This document shows, piece after piece, positions 33,682 through 42,069 of a stretch of 64,000 nucleotides of DNA. The DNA is from Micromonospora wenchangensis (lineage in GTDB: Bacteria; Actinomycetota; Actinomycetes; Mycobacteriales; Micromonosporaceae), in NCBI RefSeq assembly GCF_002210435.1, contig NZ_MZMV01000026.1, positions 34,307-98,306 on the forward strand, given 5' to 3'. The first letter of the stretch is position 1. Each line of letters starts with the position of its first letter. Position numbers and translations under genes: made by a program. Below the pieces are notes generated by a model. That model worked only from the letters and a program-made list of their open reading frames with translations, ran no database searches and was not told the origin of the DNA.

Positions 33682-35091
33682 GTGACGGTACGTGTGCGCT
33701 TCGCCCCTTCCCCGACCGGTATGTTCCACGTCGGCGGCGCCCGCTCGGCGCTGCAGAACTGGATCTTCGCCAAGCAGCAGGGCGGGGTGTTCGTGCTGCG
33801 CGTCGAGGACACCGACGCCGCCCGTAACAAGCCCGAGTGGACCGAGGGCATCCTGTCCGCGCTGGACTGGATCGGCATCGCCCGCGACACCTACGAGGGC
33901 CCCTACTTCCAGTCGGCGTACGCCGGTGAGCACCGGGCCGCCGCCGGGCGGCTGTACGACGCCGGCCGGGCCTACTACTGCGACTGCACCCGGGAGGCGG
34001 TGCAGGCCCGTACCGGCTCGCAGTACCAGGGCTACGACGGCTTCTGCCGGGACCGGGGCCTGCCGCCGGGCGAGGGGCGGGCGCTGCGCTTCCGTACCCC
34101 CGACGAGGGCGCGACCGTGGTGGTCGACCTGATCCGGGGCGAGCCGACGTTCGAGAACAAGCTGATCGAGGACTTCGTCATCGCCCGGGGCGACGGCTCC
34201 CCGGTGTTCCTGCTCGCCAACGTCGTGGACGACATGACGATGGGCATCACCCACGTGATCCGGGCCGAGGAGCACCTGCCGAACACCCCGAAGCAGCAGC
34301 TCCTCTGGGACGCCCTGGGGGTCAAGCCGCCGGTCTGGGCGCACGTGCCGGTGGTGGTCAACGAGAAGCGGCAGAAGCTCTCCAAGCGCCGCGACAAGGT
34401 GGCCCTGGAGGCGTACCGGGACGAAGGCTACCTCGCCGCCGCGATGCGAAACTACCTGATGCTGCTCGGCTGGGCGCCCTCGGGCGACCGGGAGATCGTG
34501 CCCTGGTCGGTGATCGAGGAGGAGTTCCGGTTGACCGAGGTCAACCCCTCCCCCGCCTTCTTCGACGAGAAGAAGCTGCGCGCGTTCAACGGCGAGTACA
34601 TCCGGGCCCTGCCGGTCGACGAGTTCGTGGCCGCCTGCCAGCCGTGGCTGACCGGCACCGGCACCATCGCGCCGCCGCCGTGGCTGCCGGAGGAGTTCGA
34701 CGCCGACGCGTTCGCCGCGGTGGCGCCGCTGGCACAGACCCGGATCGCGGTGCTCAGCGAGATCGTGCCCAATGTCGACTTCCTCTTCCTCGCCGAACCG
34801 TCAATCGACGAGGCGGCCTGGGCCAAGGCGATGAAGGAGGGGGCGGCCGACCTGCTCGACGCGGCCGTCGCCGGCTACACGGCGCTGGAGTCCTGGGACG
34901 CGGAGTCGCTGAAGTCGACGCTGGAGGCGGTCGGCGCGGAGCGCGGCCTCAAGCTGGGCAAGGCGCAGGCCCCGGTCCGGGTGGCGGTCACCGGCCGTAC
35001 CGTCGGTCTGCCGCTGTTCGAGTCGCTGGAGGTGCTCGGTCGGGAGCGCACCCTGACCCGGCTGCGCGCCGCCCGGCTCCGCCTGGTCTGA
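33682..35091 (+). CDS. gltX: Glutamyl-tRNA synthetase
   Basis: The 469-aa protein is a class I aminoacyl-tRNA synthetase charging tRNA-Glu: RFAPSPTGMFHVGGARSAL holds the HIGH-type motif, CDCTREAVQ the insert, and KLSKRRD the KMSKS-type loop. The C-terminal anticodon-binding domain is complete. Length is normal. The GTG start follows a leaderless-type -10. A long perfect hairpin follows the stop. Confidence 0.96.
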   Translation: MTVRVRFAPSPTGMFHVGGARSALQNWIFAKQQGGVFVLRVEDTDAARNKPEWTEGILSALDWIGIARDTYEGPYFQSAYAGEHRAAAGRLYDAGRAYYCDCTREAVQARTGSQYQGYDGFCRDRGLPPGEGRALRFRTPDEGATVVVDLIRGEPTFENKLIEDFVIARGDGSPVFLLANVVDDMTMGITHVIRAEEHLPNTPKQQLLWDALGVKPPVWAHVPVVVNEKRQKLSKRRDKVALEAYRDEGYLAAAMRNYLMLLGWAPSGDREIVPWSVIEEEFRLTEVNPSPAFFDEKKLRAFNGEYIRALPVDEFVAACQPWLTGTGTIAPPPWLPEEFDADAFAAVAPLAQTRIAVLSEIVPNVDFLFLAEPSIDEAAWAKAMKEGAADLLDAAVAGYTALESWDAESLKSTLEAVGAERGLKLGKAQAPVRVAVTGRTVGLPLFESLEVLGRERTLTRLRAARLRLV

Positions 35092-35098
35092 CCACCAC

Positions 35099-35145
35099 GA
35101 CACGACGCGGGGCCCGCCGGTGACCGGCGGGCCCCGCGTCGTGTC
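35099..35145. terminator. Bidirectional terminator between gltX and copC
   Basis: Positions 35099-35121 pair perfectly with 35123-35145, a 23-bp GC-rich stem with a nominal one-base loop (a few central pairs must open). It ends four bases from the copC stop and lies between converging genes, so it likely serves both. Confidence 0.8.
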
Positions 35146-35148
35146 CGG

Positions 35149-35751
35149 TCAGGGGCGGGTGGAGCGGCGTCGGCGCAGGAACAGGCCGGCGGCGAGCGCG
35201 GCGAGCAGCACCAGGCCGCCGGCCGCCGCCCAGAGCCAGCCCCGGCCGGCGTCGTCGGTGCCGGCGGCGACCGGGGTGGCCGACGGGGACTCGGGGGCCG
35301 CGCTGGTCGGCGTGGGCGACGGGGTGGGGCTGGCCGACGGGCTGACCGACGGGGGCGCGGCGGCGGTGCCGGTGGTGAGGGTGAACCGCACCTCCCCCTT
35401 GACCGGGTGCCCGTCGCTGGAGGGCAATTGATAGTCCACGATGTAGAGACCGGCCGCGCCCGGGGCGAACGGCACCCTGACCCGGCTGCCGGAGAAGGTC
35501 GGCTCGCCACCGGCGGCCGGGATGTTGTCCGGCCCGGTCACTGTGATCTTCGTCCTGCCCGGATCGAGTTTGGCCAGGAAACGCAGCTCGACCGCGGCCG
35601 GCGCGGTGGCGACCTTGGCCCCGTTGGCCGGATTGCTCCCGGTCAGCGAGTTGTGTGCCAGCGCCGGCGACGCCGGCAGCAACGCCACGCCGAGCGCCAC
35701 GCCGACGAGCACTGGCACCGCCCGCACCAGCCGTGGGACCCTGCCCCCCAT
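35149..35751 (-). CDS. CopC-domain copper resistance protein with C-terminal anchor
   Basis: The 200-aa protein has a signal peptide (about 1-32), a CopC domain beginning AHNSLTGSNPANG, where the first mature histidine would bind copper, and the SSDGHPVKGEV motif with the second copper-binding Asp/His pair. A Ser/Pro/Thr linker (about 133-160) leads to a membrane helix (169-190) and an RRRR tail. It is probably held on the outer face of the membrane. No CopD partner adjoins. The ATG at 35751 follows GGAGGG. Confidence 0.9.
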   Translation of the reverse strand: MGGRVPRLVRAVPVLVGVALGVALLPASPALAHNSLTGSNPANGAKVATAPAAVELRFLAKLDPGRTKITVTGPDNIPAAGGEPTFSGSRVRVPFAPGAAGLYIVDYQLPSSDGHPVKGEVRFTLTTGTAAAPPSVSPSASPTPSPTPTSAAPESPSATPVAAGTDDAGRGWLWAAAGGLVLLAALAAGLFLRRRRSTRP

Positions 35752-35974
35752 GAAGCCCTCCGCAAAGGTACGATCCGCCCGCTGATCACGCGGCTGAGAA
35801 TTGGTCGTTCCAGGATCGCAGATAGTTCCACATATTGTTCCCAGAGCTGCATCCGAGCGATGTTCCAGGAAGTCTGTGCGGTGGGGCCGGCGCTGCCCGG
35901 TCACGCACCGATGCCGACCGACCCGCGCGTGACCCGCAGCACAGCCATCCATCGAACGGGGCGAGGAGGCGGCG

Positions 35975-36640
35975 ATGGTCGACAGGGTGAGGCGGCTGCT
36001 GGCAGCGGTCGCCATGGTCGTGACGGCGGCGCTGGTGGTCACCACCGGTCCGGCGGCGCAGGCGGCCGGGGCGCACCGGGCGGCACCGAAGACGCCACCC
36101 GCCGGGGTGGACATCACCGGGGTCGGGCTGACCGAGCCGCTGCGGCTGCGCGCCGACACCGCACCGACCCACGTGGTCGCGGTCATCGACCAGGTCAGCT
36201 GGTTCGGCCGCACCGGTGAGGCCAAGGGCCCCAAGGCCGCCGACCTCGGTCCGAAGTACACCATCGTGGTGCTCGCCGGCGACGTCGCCAAGCAGACGTT
36301 CGACCTCTACCCGCTGGCCAAGGGCGGCCCCCGGGCCTTCCGGCCGGCCAAGCAGCCCGACCAGCACAAGACCACCGCCGGCTGGTTCCTCGGCCGGCTC
36401 ACCATGTCCGAGACGCTGCGCGCCGCCGGGGTGCCGCTGGAGCGGCAACTCGACACGGTCACCGGCGGCGTGGGTGGCGGCGAGCGGACCCTCTCGGACG
36501 ACGTCCTCAACCCGGGCCGGGACATCGACGACGCGATCGCCGAACTCCAGCGGTTGCTGCTGCTCAACGTGGGCGTGATGCTGGTGATCACGCTCGGCCT
36601 GGCGGGCATCGCCCTGCTGGTCCGCCGCCGCACCCGCTGA
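35975..36640 (+). CDS. Secreted, membrane-anchored hypothetical protein
   Basis: The 221-aa protein has a signal peptide (about 8-30), an extracytoplasmic domain with a DQVSWFGR segment and a KYTIVVLAGD strand, then a C-terminal membrane helix (about 197-215) with an RRRTR stop-transfer end. I recognise no family. It is divergent from copC and shares its topology (signal plus C-terminal anchor), so a cell-surface role is likely. The ATG follows a GCGAGGAGG ribosome site. Confidence 0.8.
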   Translation: MVDRVRRLLAAVAMVVTAALVVTTGPAAQAAGAHRAAPKTPPAGVDITGVGLTEPLRLRADTAPTHVVAVIDQVSWFGRTGEAKGPKAADLGPKYTIVVLAGDVAKQTFDLYPLAKGGPRAFRPAKQPDQHKTTAGWFLGRLTMSETLRAAGVPLERQLDTVTGGVGGGERTLSDDVLNPGRDIDDAIAELQRLLLLNVGVMLVITLGLAGIALLVRRRTR

Positions 36641-36668
36641 CCACCGGCCGGCCGCCGGTACCGGCCCC

Positions 36669-36730
36669 GCCGGTCCGCACCGCTGCCGGTCCGCACCGCT
36701 GCCGGTCCGCCCCGGTGCCGGTCAGGCCGG
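36669..36730. repeat. 16-bp tandem repeat (about 3.5 units)
   Basis: GCCGGTCCGCACCGCT at 36669-36684 is repeated exactly at 36685-36700, with variations at 36701-36716 and a partial fourth unit that runs into the stop codon of the MDR oxidoreductase gene. It looks like slippage in the spacer between converging genes. Confidence 0.85.
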
Positions 36731-37693
36731 CCGGTCGGCCGCCGTACCCGCCGCCGACCACACCGCCAGCACCACCTTGCCCCGCACGTGCCCGGCCTCG
36801 ACCAGCCGGTGCGCGTCCGCGGCCTGGGCCAGCGGGAGCACCCGCTCGATGTGGACGGTGAGCCGGCCCGCGTCGACCAGCGCGGCCAGCAGCCCCAGGT
36901 CCGCCGTGGACGGCTCCACGAACAGGTAGCTGCCGCCGAGCCGGGTGACGTGCTCCGGGTCGGCGACGGAGACCAGCCGGGCCGGGCGGGACAGCAGCAC
37001 CGCCGAGACGTCCAGCGCCGCGCCGCCGAACAGGTCGAGCGCCACGTCCACCCCGTCGGGCGCGAGCGTGCGGAGCCGGTCGGCCAGGCCGTCGCCGTGG
37101 GCGACCGGTTCGGCACCCAACGACCTGACGAAGTCGTGGTTGGCCGGACCCGCCGTGCCGATCACCCGGGTCGCCCCCAGCGCCCGCGCCACCTGCACCG
37201 CCAGGTGCCCCACCCCGCCCGACGCGCCGTGCACCAGCACGGTGTCCCCCGCGCCGGTGCCGGCCCGCCGCAACGCCTGGTAGGCGGTCAACCCGGCCAA
37301 CGGCAGGCCGGCCGCCTCCACCCAGGACGCCTGCGACGGCCGGATCGCCAGGCAGCGTTGCGGGGCGGGGACCAGTTCGGCGTAGCTGCCGTACTGGAGG
37401 TGGTCGCGGCGGACGTACCCGATCACCTCGTCGCCGACGGCGAACCCGGTCACCGCCGGGCCGGCCGCCACCACCACGCCGGCCGCGTCCCAGCCGGGCA
37501 CCAGGGGGAAGTGCGCGGGGATCGCGCCGGCCAGGTGCCCCTCGCGGATCTTCGCGTCGACCGGGTTCACCCCGGCGGCGCGTACCCGCACCAGCACCGT
37601 GTCCGGCCCCACCGGTGGGTCGGGCAGTTCCCGCAGGGCCAGCCGGTCGGCCGTGCCCCACCCGTCGATCGCGATCGCCTGCACGTCACCCAC
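36722..37693 (-). CDS. NADP-dependent MDR oxidoreductase (zinc-free alcohol dehydrogenase type)
   Basis: The 323-aa protein is a medium-chain dehydrogenase/reductase of the quinone-oxidoreductase branch: VRVRAAGVNPVDAKIREG, GWDAAGVVVAAG, AAGLPLAGLTAYQAL and the cofactor loop VHGASGGVGHLAVQVARALGA. The structural-zinc cysteines of true alcohol dehydrogenases are absent. It likely reduces quinones or enones with NADPH. It stands alone; the start has no strong ribosome site. Confidence 0.9.
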   Translation of the reverse strand: MGDVQAIAIDGWGTADRLALRELPDPPVGPDTVLVRVRAAGVNPVDAKIREGHLAGAIPAHFPLVPGWDAAGVVVAAGPAVTGFAVGDEVIGYVRRDHLQYGSYAELVPAPQRCLAIRPSQASWVEAAGLPLAGLTAYQALRRAGTGAGDTVLVHGASGGVGHLAVQVARALGATRVIGTAGPANHDFVRSLGAEPVAHGDGLADRLRTLAPDGVDVALDLFGGAALDVSAVLLSRPARLVSVADPEHVTRLGGSYLFVEPSTADLGLLAALVDAGRLTVHIERVLPLAQAADAHRLVEAGHVRGKVVLAVWSAAGTAADRPA

Positions 37694-38175
37694 GCTAACG
37701 GCCGACGGGCCGTCAGGTGATCAGCACCAACGGTGTGGCGGGCGTTGGACGCGCTGCCGACGCCGGCCGGGGCGGACCGGGCCGTGCCGGTGCGCGCCGG
37801 CCCACCCGGCCAGGTCGCTGCGGCAGGCGCGGGCCGGCGGGTCAGGCTGGCCGGTCGGACCGGGTTCCACCGCCGCCGGTCGGGATGTCGCGCCGTCGAC
37901 CGTCTCGACGCCCCGTTGGCGGGGCAGCGCCAGCTCGTCGTCGGCCCGGTCGACCGACCGGCAATCCGTCGCCAGCCGGCGGTGCGGTCGGGCCGCCCCG
38001 GGCTGGTCGTGGTGGCCCGGCCGGCAGGGTTCGCCCTGGGCGCAGCCGTGGTCGGCCTCCCCGTGCGCCATCCCGGTCTCCTCACACTCGCGTCGCCCGC
38101 CGGGACGACACCCCGGCGCGGCAGTGCCACCGTACTGGCCGGCACCGACGCGCCGTGCAGCGCGTACCCCCGGTG
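37694..38175. other. 482-nt gap without a confident gene; possible gene relic
   Basis: One plus-strand frame starting at a GTG at 37733 is open with high but not typical third-position GC (I estimate near 87 percent) and reads as protein-like in places (LVVVARPAGFALGAAVVGLPVR), but it continues into the antisense of the next gene with no stop before 38504. That suggests a decayed gene that lost its stop, or chance. No RNA structure or repeats stand out. Confidence 0.35.
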
Positions 38176-38715
38176 TCAGGACTTCGGGCGACGCGGGAAG
38201 ATCGTCTCCCAGACCGGGAACGCGACCAGCCAGATCAGCAGCGCGACGGTGAGGCTGCGGATCCAGTTCGCCAGTTCCCGGGTGCGCTCGGCGTCACCGA
38301 CGACGACGATCGCGGCGGCCAGCAGGGCGCAGGCGACCGCCCAGCCGAGCAGTGCCTTACCCCACTCCCGCCACTCGTGGCGGGCCCGCGCCCAGCCGTA
38401 CCTGGGTGGTTTCACCGGTGGCGGACCGCCCGCGAAACGGTGGGCGAAGCGCTGGTCGGCCCACCGGACCAGGGAGTGCCCGAACGCCACCGAGAACCCG
38501 AGGTAGACGGCGGCCAGCCCGTGGGTGGCGTCCGCGGTGGCCCCCCGGCGCAGGTCCACCGCCGCCGCGCCCAGCAGCACCAGGTCGACAAGCGGTACGC
38601 AGACCAGCAGCGCCGCCCCCAGCCGGGGCCGGCGCAGCGGGTACCGGGCGACCAGCCCGGCCACGAGCAGCACCCAGAACCCGATCTCACACCCGACGAT
38701 GACCGCCAGCAGCAT
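38176..38715 (-). CDS. Hypothetical integral membrane protein
   Basis: The 179-aa protein has about five membrane helices in two blocks: three near the N-terminus (3-22, 30-50, about 65-85) and two after an aromatic, basic loop (RYGWARARHEWREW). No family is recognised. The ATG at 38715 is used because GGGGAGG lies at the right distance; a GTG two codons earlier overlaps that ribosome site. It is divergent from the two-component system. Confidence 0.78.
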   Translation of the reverse strand: MLLAVIVGCEIGFWVLLVAGLVARYPLRRPRLGAALLVCVPLVDLVLLGAAAVDLRRGATADATHGLAAVYLGFSVAFGHSLVRWADQRFAHRFAGGPPPVKPPRYGWARARHEWREWGKALLGWAVACALLAAAIVVVGDAERTRELANWIRSLTVALLIWLVAFPVWETIFPRRPKS

Positions 38716-38903
38716 GTCCACCTCCCCGTCCCGGTCCAGCGTGCCGGGGCGGGGAGGTGGTCACCTCACCGGCGGGGACGAGTTGCGGGTCCATCCTTCG
38801 GCGGAGCGGCGGCCCGGCGTACCACCTTCGGCGGACGGCCGACCGGGCGGCCTCCTCCGCAGGTGGGAGGGGTGCCGACCCGGGATGTGGTGGGATCGGG
38901 ACC

Positions 38904-40088
38904 ATGCGGATGCCGGGCTGGGTCGGCTCCGGCCGGCCGGGACGCGACCTGGCCCTGGCCGGGGTGTCCCTGGTCGGCGGCCTGGCGGCCTACGGCGTCG
39001 GCCTGCAACCCCAGTTCGGCTGGGCGCCGGACGTGCCACGGGTGTCCTTCCTGCTGCCGCTGCTGGCGGTGAGCGTGGCGGTCGGGCTGCGGCGGGTGGC
39101 CACCCGGACCGGCCTGGCGGTGGGCACGGTGGCGGTGCTCGCCGACGCCGCGCTCGGCGTGTCGGTGGGCTGCACGGTGATCTACACCCAGGTGTTGTAC
39201 GACACGTGCGTGTACGGCCCGCCCCGGTGGTGGCGCTGGCTGCTGCGGGTCACCGTCGGGCTCAGCGTCGGCGGCACGGTGCTGGGCCTGCTCTGCTGGG
39301 GTTGGCGGGGTGCCGCCGTCGGAATGCCGTTCGCGCTGCTCGGGGTGCTGCCGGTGGTCACCGGGATCAGCGTGCGGCAGTACCGGGACCAGGCGGCGAC
39401 CGAACGGGCCCGCGCCGAGCAGACCGCCCGGCTGGTCGAGCTGGACCGGCGGCAGGCGGTGCTGGCCGAACGGGCCCGGATGGCCCGGGAGCTGCACGAC
39501 GTGGTGGCCAACCAGCTCAGCGCCGTGGCCCTGCACGCCACCGCCGTCCTCGCCGCCCCCGGGCTGGACCGGCCCCGTATCGACGCGGCGCTGCGGGTGA
39601 TCCGGGAGAGCAGTGTGCAGGGCATGGCCGAGATGCGGCAGCTCGTCGGGCTGCTGCGGGAGCCGTCCGTGGACCCGGTGGAGGAGGCGACCCGGGTCCG
39701 GCTGGACGAGTTGGACCGGCTGCTGGCCCGGATGGCCGGCGCCGGCCTGCGGGTCCGGGCGACGGTGCAGGGGCCGCCCCGGGAGCTGCCGGTCGGGGTC
39801 GACCTGGCGGCGTACCGGATCGTGCAGGAGTCGTTGACCAACGCGCTGCGCCACGGTACGGGCACGGCGGAGCTGACCGTGGCGTACCTGCCGACGGAGG
39901 TGGTGGTGACGGTGGAGAATCCGGTCCGCTCCGGCGGGCCCGGTGCCGGTGCGGGACTGCCGGCCGGGGGTGCGGGCCTGATCGGGATGCGGGAGCGGGC
40001 CGCGCTGCTCGACGGCGGGTTCACCGCCGGTCCCCGGGACGGCTGCTGGCGGGTGCGGGCGACGCTGCCGGCCGGGGAGCGGCCGTGA
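38904..40088 (+). CDS. Two-component sensor histidine kinase
   Basis: The 394-aa protein has an N-terminal membrane domain of about five or six helices (14-155) with a small extracytoplasmic loop containing two cysteines, a coiled-coil linker, a NarL-type DHp domain (ARELHDVVANQLS, phosphorylatable His198) and an HATPase with ESLTNALRHG. It is a typical actinobacterial kinase paired with a LuxR-type regulator. Its stop overlaps the regulator start as GTGA. The signal is unknown. Confidence 0.93.
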   Translation: MRMPGWVGSGRPGRDLALAGVSLVGGLAAYGVGLQPQFGWAPDVPRVSFLLPLLAVSVAVGLRRVATRTGLAVGTVAVLADAALGVSVGCTVIYTQVLYDTCVYGPPRWWRWLLRVTVGLSVGGTVLGLLCWGWRGAAVGMPFALLGVLPVVTGISVRQYRDQAATERARAEQTARLVELDRRQAVLAERARMARELHDVVANQLSAVALHATAVLAAPGLDRPRIDAALRVIRESSVQGMAEMRQLVGLLREPSVDPVEEATRVRLDELDRLLARMAGAGLRVRATVQGPPRELPVGVDLAAYRIVQESLTNALRHGTGTAELTVAYLPTEVVVTVENPVRSGGPGAGAGLPAGGAGLIGMRERAALLDGGFTAGPRDGCWRVRATLPAGERP

Positions 40089-40750
40089 CCGCCCCGGTCC
40101 GGGTCGTGCTGGCCGACGACCAGGCGGCGGTCCGGGCCGGTCTGGTGCTGATCCTGGCCGGCGCGCCGGAGATCGAGGTGGTGGGCGAGGCGGCCGACGG
40201 GGAGGCCGCGGTGCGGCTCTGCCGGGAGTTGCGTCCCGACGTGGCGGTGCTGGACATCCGGATGCCCCGGCTGGACGGGGTGTCGGCGACCCGGGAGATC
40301 GTCGCCGCCGGCACCGCCGACGTGCTGGTGCTGACCACCTTCGACCTCGACGAGTACGTCTTCGGCGCGCTGCGCGCCGGGGCGGCCGGTTTCCTGCTCA
40401 AGGACACCGACGCGGCCGGTCTGGTGGCGGCGGTGCGGACGGTGGCCCGGGGCGAGGGGGTGATCGCCCCGACCCTGACCCGGCGGCTGATCGCGGCGTT
40501 CGCGGCGACCGCGCCCGGCGTCGACGGGGCGGACCGCGCCGCCGTGGCCGGGTTGACCCCCCGGGAGCGTGACGTGCTGGCCTGCCTGGGCGTCGGCCTG
40601 TCCAACCGGGAGATCGCCGACCGGCTGGCGGTGGCGGAGAGCACCGCGAAGACCCACGTGAGCCGGGTGTTGGCGAAGTTGGGGCTGCGCAGCCGGGTGC
40701 AGGCGGCGATCCTGGCGCAGGAGTTGGCGCTGCCCGCGCCGCCACCATGA
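40085..40750 (+). CDS. NarL/LuxR-family response regulator
   Basis: The 221-aa protein has a receiver domain with the acidic pocket DDQ (11-13) and phospho-acceptor Asp57 in VLDIRMP, then Thr and Lys switch residues (TTFD, LKDTD) and a LuxR-type HTH (LTPRERDVLACLGVGLSNREIADRL) at about 155-215. It is coupled to the kinase by a four-base overlap. The AT-rich palindrome just after its stop may be one of its own targets or belong to the next gene. Confidence 0.94.
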   Translation: MTAPVRVVLADDQAAVRAGLVLILAGAPEIEVVGEAADGEAAVRLCRELRPDVAVLDIRMPRLDGVSATREIVAAGTADVLVLTTFDLDEYVFGALRAGAAGFLLKDTDAAGLVAAVRTVARGEGVIAPTLTRRLIAAFAATAPGVDGADRAAVAGLTPRERDVLACLGVGLSNREIADRLAVAESTAKTHVSRVLAKLGLRSRVQAAILAQELALPAPPP

Positions 40751-40769
40751 TATAGGCGTCTATCTATAT
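40750..40769. promoter_or_regulatory. AT-rich inverted repeat upstream of the CBM2 protein gene
   Basis: ATATAG (40750-40755) and CTATAT (40764-40769) flank an 8-nt spacer, and further T/A bases extend it. In a window of about 73 percent GC this island stands out. It lies 115 bases before the ATG of the CBM2 gene, at a distance suiting an operator or promoter. Confidence 0.5.
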
Positions 40770-40884
40770 TGACCGCGACCCATCGCTGGTCGTAGGGTGC
40801 GAGCGGAACCATGGGCTTCCCGGCCGGCGGCCGGTCCGACGCCGCCCCCCGACCGGAGCTCCGACGGGGATCGGAGGAATCGTC

Positions 40885-41964
40885 ATGATCGCGTCCAGGC
40901 GGTCCGTCCTGACTGCCGGCGGCATCCTCGCCGCCACCACCATCGTCGCCCTCGGCATGACCACGGTCGCCGGTGGCGCACCCGCCACGGCCACCCCGGC
41001 CGGCGGCTGCACCGCCACGGTCCGGGTCGACTCCCACTGGGGCAGCGGCGCGAGCGGCGGCCAGATCGTCACCTTCACCGTCGCCAACACCGCGTCGGCG
41101 ACCGCCAGCCGGTGGACGGTCACCTGGCCGCTCGCCGACGGCCAGCGGATCGTGTCGTCCTGGAACACCTCGATCAGCGCGACGGCTGGCACCGCGACCG
41201 CGACCAACGCGTCGTACAACGGGGTGCTCACGCCCGGCGCGTCGACCACCTTCGGCGTGCAGCTCGCCGGCCCCACCACCGCACCGACGCCGAGCTGCAC
41301 CAACGACGCCGCCCCGCCGACCACCGCCAGCCCGCCGACCGGCGCCGACGTCACCGTCCGCGAGGCCGACAACCAGCGCACCGTCACCCTGTTCGTCGGG
41401 CAGACGCTGGGCGTGACCCTGGCGGCCGACTACCTGCCGGTCACCACCACCGGGAGCGCGCTGACCCCCGTGTCGACCAGCGGCGGCTACCCGACCGGGC
41501 AGCCCCTCGTGGCGACGCTTCGGGCCGTGGCCCCGGGCACCGCCGAGCTGACCACCAGCACCGACCACGCCTGCCGGCACACCACCCCGCCGTGCGCCCT
41601 GCCGACCGTGCTGTGGGCGGTGCACGTCGCGGTCATCGAGCTGCCGCCGACCGACGGCGGGCAGACCGTCGTCGTCTCCGCGCCCGACAACCAGCGCGAC
41701 CTCACGCTGCGCGTCGGTGACACGCTCGTGGTGAGCCTGGCCAGCAACTACCTGCCCCCGACGCTGTCCCCCGCCGGGGTCGTCGTGGCGGGCGAGGTGA
41801 CCGGTGGCTACCCGAGCGGCCAGCCGCTCGTCGCCCGCTACGTGGCGACCGCACCCGGCCGGGTCGACGTCTCCACCATCACCGACAACCTCTGCCGGCA
41901 CCAGCCGACCCCCTGCCCGTCCCCCCAGGTGCGCTGGGTGGTGCACGTCACCGTCACCAACTGA
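40885..41964 (+). CDS. Secreted protein: CBM2-like domain plus two copies of an uncharacterised beta domain
   Basis: The 359-aa protein has a signal peptide (about 1-32), a cellulose-binding family 2 domain (about 40-135) with SHWGSGASGGQIVTFTVANT and WNTSIS aromatic positions, then two similar domains of about 95 residues (roughly 155-250 and 262-357). Each copy reads DNQR, L-VG-TL, NYLP or DYLP, GGYP, QPLVA, APG, a C-R-H then P-C pair and VHV at the end. There is no catalytic domain. The double-domain resembles chagasin-like beta folds only loosely. It probably binds polysaccharide outside the cell. GGAGGA precedes the ATG. Confidence 0.85.
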   Translation: MIASRRSVLTAGGILAATTIVALGMTTVAGGAPATATPAGGCTATVRVDSHWGSGASGGQIVTFTVANTASATASRWTVTWPLADGQRIVSSWNTSISATAGTATATNASYNGVLTPGASTTFGVQLAGPTTAPTPSCTNDAAPPTTASPPTGADVTVREADNQRTVTLFVGQTLGVTLAADYLPVTTTGSALTPVSTSGGYPTGQPLVATLRAVAPGTAELTTSTDHACRHTTPPCALPTVLWAVHVAVIELPPTDGGQTVVVSAPDNQRDLTLRVGDTLVVSLASNYLPPTLSPAGVVVAGEVTGGYPSGQPLVARYVATAPGRVDVSTITDNLCRHQPTPCPSPQVRWVVHVTVTN

Positions 41965-42069
41965 CCCGGCACGCCGCCGACCTGCGCCCCGACGCCCGGC
42001 GGCCCGCCCCCGGCGGGTCGCCCCGGAGCCGACGTCGAGCCCCTGCTCAGGGCATGTCACGCTGGAGCG

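Noticed and set aside
36669..36730. Regulatory iteron array
   Set aside because: Three and a half tandem units between converging gene ends fit slippage; there is no promoter to regulate here.
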